A stretch of DNA of 64,000 nucleotides from Marinisporobacter sp. (lineage in GTDB: Bacteria; Bacillota; Clostridia; Peptostreptococcales; Thermotaleaceae), in NCBI GenBank assembly GCA_025210525.1, contig JAOARP010000020.1, forward strand, positions 158,236-222,235, read 5' to 3'. Below the pieces are notes generated by a model. It was not told where the DNA came from, ran no database searches, and saw only the letters and a program-made list of their open reading frames with translations. Below are positions 1-9,494 of this stretch, one piece after another. The translations under genes were made by a program, and so were the position numbers. How positions within the stretch are numbered: the first letter of the stretch is position 1; every line of letters starts with the position of its first letter.

Positions 1-593
1 GAAAAGATATTTTAATCACGTCTAAAGGAAAACAGCTATTAAAGTTAGTTCCAGAGGATTTAAAGTCTCCAGCATTAACAGGAGAGTGGGAGCAGAAATT
101 AAGTGCTATTTCAAAAGGAAAGCTAAATAAAAACAATTTCATTAGTGAAATGAGAAATTATACGAAAGAAATTGTTAAGGAAATTAAAAATAGTAAAGAT
201 CTATTTAAACATGATAATCTTACAAGAAGTAAATGTCCTGAATGTGGAAAGTACTTATTAGAGGTAAATGGTAAGAGAGGAAAAATGCTTGTTTGTCAAG
301 ATCGAGAATGTGGTTATAAAAAGGGGATTGCTAAAAAAACCAATGCTAGATGTCCTAATTGTCATAAAAAAATGGAACTTCGTGGTCAAGGAGATGGACA
401 AATATTTGTATGTTCTTGTGGATATAGAGAAAAATTAACATCTTTTAAAAAGAGAAAAGAAGAAAAGAAAAATCAAGGAAATAAGAGAGATGTAGCAAAA
501 TATCTAAAAAAACAACAAAAAAATAATAATGAACCAATTAATACGGCACTTGCAGACGCATTAGCTAAATTCAAACTAGACTTAAAAAACTAA
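1..593 (+). CDS. topB: DNA topoisomerase III, C-terminal part (5' end outside window)
   Basis: An open frame runs in from the left edge (frame of base 3) and ends at 593; the ATG at 150 is internal. The visible ~196 residues hold the end of the topoisomerase catalytic core (LTGEWEQKLSAISKGK, typical of type IA enzymes). A zinc-ribbon tail follows, with CPECGKYLLEV, a CQDRECGY pair, CPNCHKKMELRG and CSCGY, then a Lys-rich end. TopB relaxes and decatenates DNA through a 5'-phosphotyrosine intermediate; the catalytic Tyr would lie upstream of the window. The Cys pairs and the TGEWE motif argue for topoisomerase III rather than another zinc protein. Confidence 0.88.
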   Translation, partial: KDILITSKGKQLLKLVPEDLKSPALTGEWEQKLSAISKGKLNKNNFISEMRNYTKEIVKEIKNSKDLFKHDNLTRSKCPECGKYLLEVNGKRGKMLVCQDRECGYKKGIAKKTNARCPNCHKKMELRGQGDGQIFVCSCGYREKLTSFKKRKEEKKNQGNKRDVAKYLKKQQKNNNEPINTALADALAKFKLDLKN

Positions 594-613
594 TATATAT
601 TATAAAAAAAGTA

Positions 614-642
614 TTCAATAATTTTGTAAAAGCGTGTATAAT
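614..642 (+). promoter_or_regulatory. Sigma-A-type promoter for the ABC-F gene
   Basis: A TATAAT box lies at 637-642 with a weak TTCAAT -35 element at 614-619, 17 bp apart. Transcription would start near 649, directly before the hairpin-U structure at 657-687, so every transcript from it would meet that structure first. Confidence 0.5.
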
Positions 643-656
643 GAAGTAAGTGAAAT

Positions 657-687
657 AAAATTGCACAGATTTTTGTGCAATTTTTTA
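657..687 (+). terminator. Terminator or attenuator between topB and the ABC-F gene
   Basis: TTGCACA (661-667) pairs with TGTGCAA (674-680), extended by flanking A and T runs and followed by a T tract. It may end topB transcription. Because a promoter box lies just upstream and the next gene about 50 bp downstream, it could also act as a leader attenuator. Confidence 0.7.
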
Positions 688-701
688 TTTGTCAGAAAGA
701 G

Positions 702-2356
<1,655 letters not shown>

Positions 2357-2363
2357 TAAATTG

Positions 2364-2390
2364 AGCGGGAGATTATCTCCTGCTTTTTTA
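2364..2390 (+). terminator. Terminator after the ABC-F gene
   Basis: GCGGGAGAT (2365-2373) pairs with ATCTCCTGC (2375-2383), followed by T6; it lies 8 bases after the stop codon. Confidence 0.8.
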
Positions 2391-2782
2391 ATGGATTAGA
2401 AAACATTATAAATTTTATAATAAAAGAATGAGTTCCGAGTAGTGATGTAGATATAGAATAAAACATCTTACTTTAAAAACAGAATTTAAAAATAAACATA
2501 AAATATATTTCATAACACAATATAAAGATTACTTGAATTTTTTATTTTCATAAAGCATTATGCTCGAATATCCTATATAATATAATAGCTATGATTTCAA
2601 CAGGAATATAATATAAAAACATTAATATACGCTTACTATTGTAAAGAAATAACATCAGCATCCTATCCTTTATCATATTTTTAATATATACTATGAAGCA
2701 AGAATCATGACCGTTACATATAAAAAAACAGATTTTTATAAAAAAATTATTACAAAATCATAATACAAAAAGAATAAGAATA
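2391..2782. other. AT-rich intergenic region without a recognisable gene
   Basis: About 390 bases of very AT-rich sequence. No frame has a start with a ribosome binding site, and no repeat or RNA gene was recognised. Confidence 0.5.
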
Positions 2783-2813
2783 TCCTTTTCATATAATAAA
2801 AATATGAAAAGGA
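2783..2813 (+). promoter_or_regulatory. 12-bp hairpin that buries the ribosome binding site of the next gene
   Basis: TCCTTTTCATAT (2783-2794) is perfectly complementary to ATATGAAAAGGA (2802-2813), with a 7-base loop. The right arm contains AAGGA, part of the Shine-Dalgarno AAAAGGAG of the ATG at 2823. Folding would block initiation, so it could be a thermosensor-like or protein-controlled switch. It lacks a T tract at its 3' side, which argues against a terminator. Confidence 0.5.
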
Positions 2814-2822
2814 GAAGATCAA

Positions 2823-3083
2823 ATGGATGAAAAAGTAATAGATTTATTGGAAAAAATAAATGAAAAGTTAGAGAAGATCTATACTATACTAAAAAATTTT
2901 GATAAAAAAGAATCAATAAATACAGAGAGTAATAAATACAAAACAAAGGGAAAAAAGCAAAATAAAAAAATTAAAAAAAGTGAATATGATCATAAAGATG
3001 ATGTCCTAAAAAATTGGGAAAGTAAGATGCCTTATGATGAAGTCCTTAAAAAAATGTATACACATAAAAATTTAAAAGAATAA
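2823..3083 (+). CDS. Small charged protein of unknown function
   Basis: Not recognised. The 86 residues begin with a probable amphipathic helix or short coiled coil (residues 1-25, regular Leu/Ile spacing). A very Lys-rich linker follows (about residues 28-55), then a C-terminal block with WESKMPYDEVLKKMY. There is no signal peptide, membrane segment or Cys. It stands alone between an AT-rich spacer and rluB. The start is supported by AAAAGGAG at 2808-2814, which the hairpin 2783-2813 would mask. The start, codon use and hairpin suggest a real gene. Confidence 0.6.
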   Translation: MDEKVIDLLEKINEKLEKIYTILKNFDKKESINTESNKYKTKGKKQNKKIKKSEYDHKDDVLKNWESKMPYDEVLKKMYTHKNLKE

Positions 3084-3171
3084 AGGAATTGAATATATTT
3101 GAAGAAAAGTTAGTATAAAATATATAATATATTTATGATATTCCCTTAACAAAAGAAAAGGAGCGAGTTTT

Positions 3172-3879
3172 GTGAGACTGCAAAAATATATAGCATATTG
3201 TGGGGTTACATCCAGAAGAAAAGCAGAAGAATTAATAAAGGTTGGTAGAGTAAAAGTAAATAATGAAGTAGTAAAGGATATGGGAGTAGTTATAAACCCT
3301 GATGAAGATATTGTTTACATAGATAATAAGATCATTCAGTTAGAACAAAATAAAGTATATATCATACTCAATAAACCAGAAGGATATATAACTACACTAT
3401 CAGATGAATTTGATAGATCTACTGTAGTAGATCTTACAAAAGGTATTCATGAAAGAATTTATCCTGTGGGAAGACTAGATCATGATACTTCTGGTTTATT
3501 AATTATGACAAATGATGGAGATTTATCCTATCGACTTACACATCCAAAACATGAAATTAAGAAAACTTATATTGCTAAAGTCAAAGGAATACTTAATGAT
3601 AAAGAACTTAATCGGTTTAGGAATGGTATAGATATAGGAGGTTATGTAACAGCGCCTGCATCTATTAAGGTTTTAAAAGGAGAAAAAGATTATAGTATTG
3701 TTGAGGTAATGATTCATGAAGGAAAAAATAGACAAATTAGAAAAATGTTCGAAAAAATCAATCATCCCGTAAAACGGTTAAAAAGAATTGCTATTGGTAA
3801 AATACGATTAGATCATTTAGAAAAAGGAAAATGGAGAAATTTAACAAAAAAAGAGATTGAATACCTAAAATCATGTTAA
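3172..3879 (+). CDS. rluB: Pseudouridine synthase of the RsuA/RluB family
   Basis: The 235 residues show an N-terminal S4 RNA-binding domain (MRLQKYIAYCGVTSRRKAEELI, residues 1-60). The catalytic domain follows, with the family motif GRLDHDTSGLLIMTNDGD (catalytic Asp within GRLD) and a KNRQIRKMFE segment. Members of the family isomerise a uridine in 23S rRNA (RluB) or 16S rRNA (RsuA). RluB is preferred because Firmicutes proteins of this size usually fall there, but the sequence alone does not settle the site. The start is GTG at 3172, after AAGGAG. It is not tightly coupled to its neighbours. Confidence 0.85.
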   Translation: MRLQKYIAYCGVTSRRKAEELIKVGRVKVNNEVVKDMGVVINPDEDIVYIDNKIIQLEQNKVYIILNKPEGYITTLSDEFDRSTVVDLTKGIHERIYPVGRLDHDTSGLLIMTNDGDLSYRLTHPKHEIKKTYIAKVKGILNDKELNRFRNGIDIGGYVTAPASIKVLKGEKDYSIVEVMIHEGKNRQIRKMFEKINHPVKRLKRIAIGKIRLDHLEKGKWRNLTKKEIEYLKSC

Positions 3880-3967
3880 AATAGTTGTATTGTATAGAGA
3901 TTATGTATTTTTTATCTATAGCATTTAAATAGAAAAGACGAAGTACTTTTTACAAGGAGTTGAGAGG

Positions 3968-4429
3968 ATGTTAGAAATTAAGGCAGCAACTCAAGAAAAA
4001 AGATCTATTATAAAAAAATTAATAGAGGAAAGTAAATTAAAGATAAAGGGAATAGAAGATTACATTACAAATTGTATGATTGCTTATGATAATAAAGACG
4101 CTGTTGCAACTGCTGGATTTATAAAAATAGAAGACATAGCAATTTTAAAATTTGTGGTCGTTTCAAAAAATAGACAAAGAGAATATTTAGGAGATGGTAT
4201 TGTAAAAGCCGCCCTAAATTTAGCAGATAAAAAAGGAGTAAAAAGGGTATTTGTAAATATTGATCAAGAAGAGATATTTTTTGAAAAATTAAGATTTAAA
4301 GAAGTTTCCTTAAATGAAGTAAGCAAATGTTGTGAATCTATCAATATTTTGAATGAGCTTGAGGGAGAAAAGATAGGACAGGTAATTTTACCAGATTATT
4401 TCTTAAAAGCATGTAAATCCCATCAATAG
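3968..4429 (+). CDS. GNAT-fold N-acetyltransferase-like protein
   Basis: The 153 residues show the N-terminal half of a GNAT fold: an acidic/basic helix, a beta strand pair and VSKNRQREYLGDGIVKAALNLADKKGVKRVFVN, where Q/R-x-x-Y-L-G-D-G matches the acetyl-CoA-binding loop. FFEKLRFKEV corresponds to the usual C-terminal 'FYEKLGF' strand. The substrate is unknown. The ATG at 3968 follows AAGGAG, and the gene ends 15 bases before mnmM, so the two are probably co-transcribed. Confidence 0.65.
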   Translation: MLEIKAATQEKRSIIKKLIEESKLKIKGIEDYITNCMIAYDNKDAVATAGFIKIEDIAILKFVVVSKNRQREYLGDGIVKAALNLADKKGVKRVFVNIDQEEIFFEKLRFKEVSLNEVSKCCESINILNELEGEKIGQVILPDYFLKACKSHQ

Positions 4430-4444
4430 AATGAGGTGTTTCAA

Positions 4445-5011
4445 ATGAATATAAAATATTTAACAAGACCTACAGAAGTAGCTAAATCATTTTTAAAAGA
4501 AACGTTGAAAAAAGGTGACGTAGTAGTGGACGCTACAATGGGGAATGGAAATGATACATTGTTTTTAGCAAATATTGTAGGATACGAAGGAAAAGTTATT
4601 TCTTTTGATATACAAGATTTAGCCATTTCAAATACAAGAGAATTACTTGAGAGAAATAACATAAGTAGTGTAGAGTTAATACAAGATGGACATGAAAATA
4701 TGGATACTTATATTAGGGATGAAATAAGTGGAGCTATGTTTAATTTAGGTTATTTACCAAAGGGAGAGCATCATATTGTTACAAAGGCTAAAACAACTAT
4801 TGTTGCCATTGAGAAATGTTTGACCCTTTTAAAGAAAAATGGAATTGTTACTATTGTCATATATTATGGGCATGCTGAAGGGAAAATTGAAAAGGAAAGG
4901 GTTATAAACTATGTCGAAACCCTTGAATCAAGTAAGTTTCACGTGATGAAGGTTGATTATATCAATCAAACAAAAGAGCCACCTTTATTGATTACTATTA
5001 TTAAGAAATAA
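4445..5011 (+). CDS. mnmM: tRNA 5-aminomethyl-2-thiouridine-methyltransferase, YtqB/MnmM family
   Basis: This is a class I SAM-dependent methyltransferase of 188 residues. The SAM-binding motif is VVDATMGNGNDTLFLA (about residues 27-42), followed by VISFDIQ and FNLGYLPKGEH, which matches the YtqB family signature. YtqB of Bacillus was shown to be MnmM, which makes the last methylation of mnm5s2U34 in tRNA. The ATG at 4445 is chosen because GAGGTG (4433-4438) sits 6 bases before it and MNIKYLTRPTEVA resembles other family starts; the longer GTG reading at 4436 would overlap the ribosome binding site. A terminator follows directly. Confidence 0.8.
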   Translation: MNIKYLTRPTEVAKSFLKETLKKGDVVVDATMGNGNDTLFLANIVGYEGKVISFDIQDLAISNTRELLERNNISSVELIQDGHENMDTYIRDEISGAMFNLGYLPKGEHHIVTKAKTTIVAIEKCLTLLKKNGIVTIVIYYGHAEGKIEKERVINYVETLESSKFHVMKVDYINQTKEPPLLITIIKK

Positions 5012-5036
5012 AACTCCTATATTTTTGGAGTTTTAT
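5009..5036. terminator. Bidirectional terminator between convergent genes
   Basis: AAAACTCC and GGAGTTTT flank an AT loop. It starts in the mnmM stop region and touches the last codon of the minus-strand gene at 5036, with T/A runs on both sides, so it can serve both genes. Confidence 0.75.
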
Positions 5037-5674
5037 TAACAGTCTAGATGTAGATAGATCGTATTTGGTTTGTTACTATGATATTTAATTACTTTCACAT
5101 GGGTATTATCATTGATTTTATTCCAACATTTTAAACAATTGTATCTACTATGTTTAAGATAAGTGGTTTCTATTTGTAAATCAAGGTTACCGTATTTTTT
5201 CCAACTTTTCCAACCTGTTTTACAAAGGGAGATCCGCTCATCATAATCTGCATAGACCCATCTAAGCAATCGATGAAAGTGAAAAGGATATTTAGTATAA
5301 GTTAAGAATTCATGAGGAAGACCTAGTGAAACCGTATATTCTTCAAAAGTACTTTCAACCTGAGATTGAAGGGGTTCTCCTATTGTGGTGCTAGAAAAAT
5401 TGTATTGGTTTTCTTTTAAAAATATTCTTAATTTATCAAACATATAGCCTCTACATATTTCTATTTTTTCATCTTTAGATACATTTAATGCTTTTAGAAG
5501 AGAAATGACTATATCAACGACTTTATCTAGATACAATTTTTTTTCAAATGTATCCGTATGATAATATTCTAAAGGGATGATATCATAAACATATTCTTTT
5601 GTTTCAGTACGCATAGCGCCAATACAAGTACCACCGATTAAACTACCGCTTCCTGAGTCATCAATTTGAATCAA
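5036..5674 (-). CDS. Conserved-looking protein of unknown function
   Basis: Not recognised with confidence. The 212-residue product begins MIQIDDSGSGSLIGGT, an acidic start that recalls the first strand of an RNase H-like or actin-like fold. It ends in a possible zinc-binding element (YNCLKCWNKI ... YLHLDC). The middle contains LPHEFLTYTKYPFHFHRLLRWVYADYDERI. There is no signal peptide or membrane segment. The start is probably the TTG at 5674, with AGGAG 8 bases upstream; the GTG at 5683 is too close to that AGGAG. It is transcribed opposite to its neighbours. Confidence 0.6.
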   Translation of the reverse strand: MIQIDDSGSGSLIGGTCIGAMRTETKEYVYDIIPLEYYHTDTFEKKLYLDKVVDIVISLLKALNVSKDEKIEICRGYMFDKLRIFLKENQYNFSSTTIGEPLQSQVESTFEEYTVSLGLPHEFLTYTKYPFHFHRLLRWVYADYDERISLCKTGWKSWKKYGNLDLQIETTYLKHSRYNCLKCWNKINDNTHVKVIKYHSNKPNTIYLHLDC

Positions 5675-5789
5675 ATTTATCACTCCTAATGAATAAATGA
5701 TTAGTTTTTATATTAGTATTTGTTTTATATGAAATTACTATTAAAATATTTGCGTAATAATGTATAACCTATTGAAGGAGGGAACTATT

Positions 5790-6554
5790 TTGAACATATT
5801 AATTACAAACGATGATGGTATTTTTGCAGAGGGCATATATAAACTAGCCTGTGCACTAGATAAAATTGCAAAAGTATACATTGTGGCACCAGATCGTCAG
5901 AGAAGTGCTACAGGGCATGCTATAACTATGCATGAGCCTCTTAGGGCAGAAAAGGTTAAGTTTTTTGATAAAGATTTTGATGCATGGGCAGTTAGTGGTA
6001 CGCCAACAGATTGTGTCAAACTTGCTATTGAAGCATTGCTTTCAGAAAAAATAGATATTGTTTTTTCAGGAATCAATAAGGGACCAAATTTAGGGACAGA
6101 TGTACTTTATTCAGGTACTGTTTCTGCTGCTATTGAGGGTGCTATTTTAGGATATCCTGCTGTTGCTGTATCCCTTGCGGCTTTTAAAAATGTAAATTAT
6201 GATGCTGCGGCAAAGTTTAGTATTACCGTAGCAGAAAAAATATTAAAAAATCCATTACCGCCAGATACATTATTGAATATAAATGTGCCGAATTGCAAAG
6301 AGGAAGAGATCCAAGGAGTGAATATTACCAATTTAGGTGCAAGAAAATATAAAAATTCTTTTATAGAAAGAATTGATCCAAGAGGACAGAGTTATTATTG
6401 GTTAGGTGGAGAAGTGATTGATGCAAAGGACAATGAAGGTAGTGATATACATGGTGTAAAGAATAATTGTATTGCTGTTACACCTATTCACTTTGATTTA
6501 ACAAAATTTGATTTAATTGAAGAAGTGAAAAAATGGAATATGGAAATAGAATAA
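5790..6554 (+). CDS. surE: 5'/3'-nucleotidase SurE
   Basis: This 254-residue enzyme is a metal-dependent nucleoside monophosphatase. MNILITNDDGIFAEGI carries the two metal-binding Asp (residues 8-9). RSATGHAIT holds the metal-binding Ser, and GINKGPNLGTDVLYSGTVSAA the conserved Asn. The start is the TTG at 5790, with AAGGAGGG 8 bases upstream; the upstream ATG at 5760 would add ten residues absent from the family. The length is normal. It stands alone and is followed by a terminator. Confidence 0.92.
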   Translation: MNILITNDDGIFAEGIYKLACALDKIAKVYIVAPDRQRSATGHAITMHEPLRAEKVKFFDKDFDAWAVSGTPTDCVKLAIEALLSEKIDIVFSGINKGPNLGTDVLYSGTVSAAIEGAILGYPAVAVSLAAFKNVNYDAAAKFSITVAEKILKNPLPPDTLLNINVPNCKEEEIQGVNITNLGARKYKNSFIERIDPRGQSYYWLGGEVIDAKDNEGSDIHGVKNNCIAVTPIHFDLTKFDLIEEVKKWNMEIE

Positions 6555-6580
6555 AGGCGCAATATGCGTCTTTTTTATTT
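6553..6580 (+). terminator. Terminator after surE
   Basis: GGCGCA-ATA-TGCGTC (one G-T pair) followed by T6, immediately after the surE stop codon. Confidence 0.75.
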
Positions 6581-6764
6581 TTGTGAATAATTGTATGCCA
6601 AAATAACAGAAAACATGAATAAGAAAATTCATGCGTACAATTTGAAGGAAAAATTGCATTATTGTATATTTTTCAAAAAATGTGAAATAAAAATTGCAAT
6701 CCGACATTTTTTTTGTTATCATAAACATGTGGAAAACATTAACTTTGGAATGGAGTTGAATCGA

Positions 6765-6977
6765 ATGGCAAACCAGAATGAAAAGAAATTAATCGTAAAA
6801 AAAAGCTGGTGTAAAGGTTGTGGAATTTGTGTGGAATTCTGCCCTAAAAATGTGCTTGCTTTAAAACATGAAAAAGTTGAGATTGTAGATATGGAAAATT
6901 GTATTAAATGCGGTTTATGTGAAGTACGCTGTCCTGATTATGCAATTTATCTAGGAGGTATGGAAGATGAAAAATAA
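6765..6977 (+). CDS. korD: 2-oxoacid:ferredoxin oxidoreductase, delta (ferredoxin-like) subunit
   Basis: The 70-residue protein has two 4Fe-4S motifs, CKGCGICVEFCP and CIKCGLCEVRCP. It passes electrons from the catalytic subunits to ferredoxin. The start is the ATG at 6765, with GGAG 9 bases upstream; the upstream in-frame extension to 6591 is AT-rich and unlike the family. It overlaps the alpha subunit gene by 11 bases, and the order delta-alpha-beta-gamma is that of kor/vor operons. The substrate (2-oxoglutarate or branched-chain 2-oxoacids) cannot be assigned from sequence. Confidence 0.88.
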   Translation: MANQNEKKLIVKKSWCKGCGICVEFCPKNVLALKHEKVEIVDMENCIKCGLCEVRCPDYAIYLGGMEDEK

Positions 6978-8106
6978 TAATATAAAATTAATGCAAGGGA
7001 ATGAAGCCGTTGTAGAAGGTGCCATTGCTGCAGGAATGCGTTTCTATGGAGGATATCCAATCACCCCTTCAACAGAAGTAGCAGAAGGTTCTGCACAAAA
7101 GCTTCCAAGAGTAGGCGGAAAGTTCATTCAAATGGAAGATGAAATTGCTGGTATGGCTGCTACAGTTGGAGCTGCACTTACTGGAGTAAAAGCTATGACT
7201 GCAACAAGTGGTCCAGGATTTTCACTAAAGCAAGAGAATATTGGATATGCTGCTATGGCTGAAATCCCATGTGTAATTGTAAACGTACAAAGACATGGTC
7301 CAAGTACAGGACTTCCAACTTCTCCATCACAAGGTGATGTAATGCAAGCAAAATGGGGTACTCACGGAGATCATCCTGTAATTGCACTAGCTCCATCATC
7401 AGTAAAAGAAGCATTTGATTTAACTGTTAGATGTTTCAATCTTGCAGAAAAATATAGAACACCTGTAATTCTATTAATGGATGAAATCGTTGGACATATG
7501 AGAGAAGGAATTAGAATTCCTGATGCTAGTGAATTAGAAATCATTGATCGTAAAAAGCCTGCAGCTGAGGATAACGATTACCTAGCTTATAAAGTTTTAG
7601 AGGGAGACTGTGTACCACCTATGGCAGGATTTGGTGATGGACATAGATATCATGTAACAGGTCTTGTTCATGATGAATCAGGATTCCCAGTAAACAGTAA
7701 TGTAGTAGCAGATAAGCTTTGTACTAGACTTATGACAAAAATCGAAGATAATGTAGATGATATTGTAACATATGAAGAATTATATATGGAAGATGCAGAA
7801 ATCGTTGTATTATCTTATGGTGGAACAGCAAGAAGTGCAAAGAGTGCAGTGAAAAAAGCTAGAGAAAAAGGATTAAAAGTAGGTATGTTTAGACCAATTA
7901 CGATCTGGCCATTTGCTGAAAAGCAAGTAAAAGAATTTGCACAAAAAGCAAAAGGAATCATTGTTGCAGAACTTAACTATGGACAATTAGTTCAAGAAGT
8001 TGAAAGAGTAGTAAAAGGAACATCTGATATTTTCCATATTGGGAAAGTTGATGGTGAGATTATTACTCCTGACGAGATATTATCTAAAATTGAGGAGGTA
8101 ATTTAA
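6967..8106 (+). CDS. korA: 2-oxoacid:ferredoxin oxidoreductase, alpha subunit
   Basis: The 379 residues begin with MQGNEAVVEGAIAAGMRF and GGYPITPSTEVAEG, the pyrimidine-binding domain of thiamine-diphosphate oxidoreductases (residues 1-190). A transketolase C-terminal-like domain follows (about residues 270-370, GMFRPITIWPF). ATSGPGFSLKQENIGYA is the family signature. With the beta subunit it oxidatively decarboxylates a 2-oxoacid to the acyl-CoA and reduces ferredoxin. Only one base separates it from korB, so translation is probably coupled. Whether Kor or Vor is meant is open. Confidence 0.88.
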   Translation: MKNNNIKLMQGNEAVVEGAIAAGMRFYGGYPITPSTEVAEGSAQKLPRVGGKFIQMEDEIAGMAATVGAALTGVKAMTATSGPGFSLKQENIGYAAMAEIPCVIVNVQRHGPSTGLPTSPSQGDVMQAKWGTHGDHPVIALAPSSVKEAFDLTVRCFNLAEKYRTPVILLMDEIVGHMREGIRIPDASELEIIDRKKPAAEDNDYLAYKVLEGDCVPPMAGFGDGHRYHVTGLVHDESGFPVNSNVVADKLCTRLMTKIEDNVDDIVTYEELYMEDAEIVVLSYGGTARSAKSAVKKAREKGLKVGMFRPITIWPFAEKQVKEFAQKAKGIIVAELNYGQLVQEVERVVKGTSDIFHIGKVDGEIITPDEILSKIEEVI

Positions 8107-8107
8107 A

Positions 8108-8929
8108 GTGGCTAGCACATTAATTCAAAATAATTTTAGAATGGATAAATTACCACATATTTGGTGTCCTGGATGTGGACATGGAATTTTAATGAGAAGT
8201 ATTGCTCAGGCAATAGAAAACTTAGGATTAGATAAGGATAAAGTATGTATCGTATCAGGAATTGGTTGTTCTTCAAGAGCACCTGGATACATGGATTTTA
8301 ATACACTTCATACTACACATGGTAGAGCATTAGCTTTTGCAACAGGCGTTAAATTATCTAGACCAGAACTTGAAGTAATTGTAATTACTGGTGATGGCGA
8401 TGCATCAGCAATCGGAGGAAACCATTTAATTCATGCTTGTAGAAGAAATATTAATATTACAACAATCGTTTTCAATAATAACATTTATGGAATGACAGGT
8501 GGTCAGTATTCTCCAACAACACCTACAGGAGATCTAGGTACTACAGCTCCTTATGGAAATATTGATAGACCATTTAACATTCCAGAATTAGCAGCAGCTG
8601 CAGGAGCTACATATGTTGCTCGTGGTACAGCTTATCATGCAAATCAATTAACAAAGCTTGTAGAAAAAGGTATCCAAAACAAAGGATTCTCATTAATTGA
8701 AGGACTTAGTGTCTGTCCTACTTATTATGGAAGAAAGAATAAAAAAGGATCAGCTGTAAACATTATGCAGTGGCAAAAAGAAACAGCTGTTGATGTTAAA
8801 GTTGCAGAAAAACTTTCTCCAGAGAAACTTGAAGGAAAATTCTTGATTGGAGAATTTAAAAACACTACAGCACCAGAATACACTGAAGAGTATCAAAAAA
8901 TAATTGATAGATTCACAAAGGAGAGATAG
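8108..8929 (+). CDS. korB: 2-oxoacid:ferredoxin oxidoreductase, beta subunit
   Basis: The 273 residues bind thiamine diphosphate. WCPGCGHGIL gives two Cys for the 4Fe-4S cluster, GDGDASAIGGNHL is the GDG...N cofactor and magnesium motif, and IVFNNNIYGMTGGQYSPTTP is typical of Kor/Vor beta subunits. GLSVCPTYYGRKN carries a further conserved Cys. The start is GTG, one base after korA, with GAGG inside the korA end. It forms the catalytic site with KorA. Confidence 0.9.
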   Translation: MASTLIQNNFRMDKLPHIWCPGCGHGILMRSIAQAIENLGLDKDKVCIVSGIGCSSRAPGYMDFNTLHTTHGRALAFATGVKLSRPELEVIVITGDGDASAIGGNHLIHACRRNINITTIVFNNNIYGMTGGQYSPTTPTGDLGTTAPYGNIDRPFNIPELAAAAGATYVARGTAYHANQLTKLVEKGIQNKGFSLIEGLSVCPTYYGRKNKKGSAVNIMQWQKETAVDVKVAEKLSPEKLEGKFLIGEFKNTTAPEYTEEYQKIIDRFTKER

Positions 8930-8930
8930 T

Positions 8931-9470
8931 ATGTCTAAGCAAATGGAATTAAGATTAACTGGTTCAGGCGGACAAGGTCTTATTTTAGGTGGAATAATCC
9001 TAGCTGAGGCAGCAATCATGGACGGTAAGAACGCTATTCAATCACAATCTTATGGTCCAGAGGCTCGTGGAGGTGCTAGTAAAGCAGAAGTTCTTATTAG
9101 TACTGATGAAATTGATTTTCCAAAAGTTCAAACAGCTGATCTTCTATTGTCTTTAACGCAAGTAGCTTGTGATAAATATGTTGATCTAATTGGAGCAGAA
9201 GGTCTATTATTAGTTGATTCAACAGTAACGGTACCTGAGAGTACAAAGGCTGGAGAAATTGTTCAAATCCCAATTCTAGAAACTGCTAGTGAAGTAGTTG
9301 GAAAGCCAATGGTTGCAAACATTATTGCAATAGGTGCTATTAATGCATTATTAAATATTGTATCAAAAGAATCATTAGAAGCAGCTGTATTAAACAGAGT
9401 ACCAAAAGGAACAGAAGAACTAAACAAACGTGCATTAGAAGAAGGTTATAAGCTAGGAACTAGAGCATAG
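8931..9470 (+). CDS. korC: 2-oxoacid:ferredoxin oxidoreductase, gamma subunit
   Basis: The 179 residues show the gamma-domain signature RLTGSGGQGLILGGIILAEA (residues 7-26) and QSYGPEARGGASKAEVLIS. The start ATG at 8931 is one base after the korB stop, with GGAGAG just upstream; the longer in-frame reading from 8904 overlaps korB and lacks family support. The subunit probably binds CoA and completes the four-subunit enzyme. It is followed after 24 bases by an RpiR regulator, which may be in the same transcript. Confidence 0.88.
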   Translation: MSKQMELRLTGSGGQGLILGGIILAEAAIMDGKNAIQSQSYGPEARGGASKAEVLISTDEIDFPKVQTADLLLSLTQVACDKYVDLIGAEGLLLVDSTVTVPESTKAGEIVQIPILETASEVVGKPMVANIIAIGAINALLNIVSKESLEAAVLNRVPKGTEELNKRALEEGYKLGTRA

Positions 9471-9494
9471 ATTTAGTTTAGAAAGGGAATTCCC

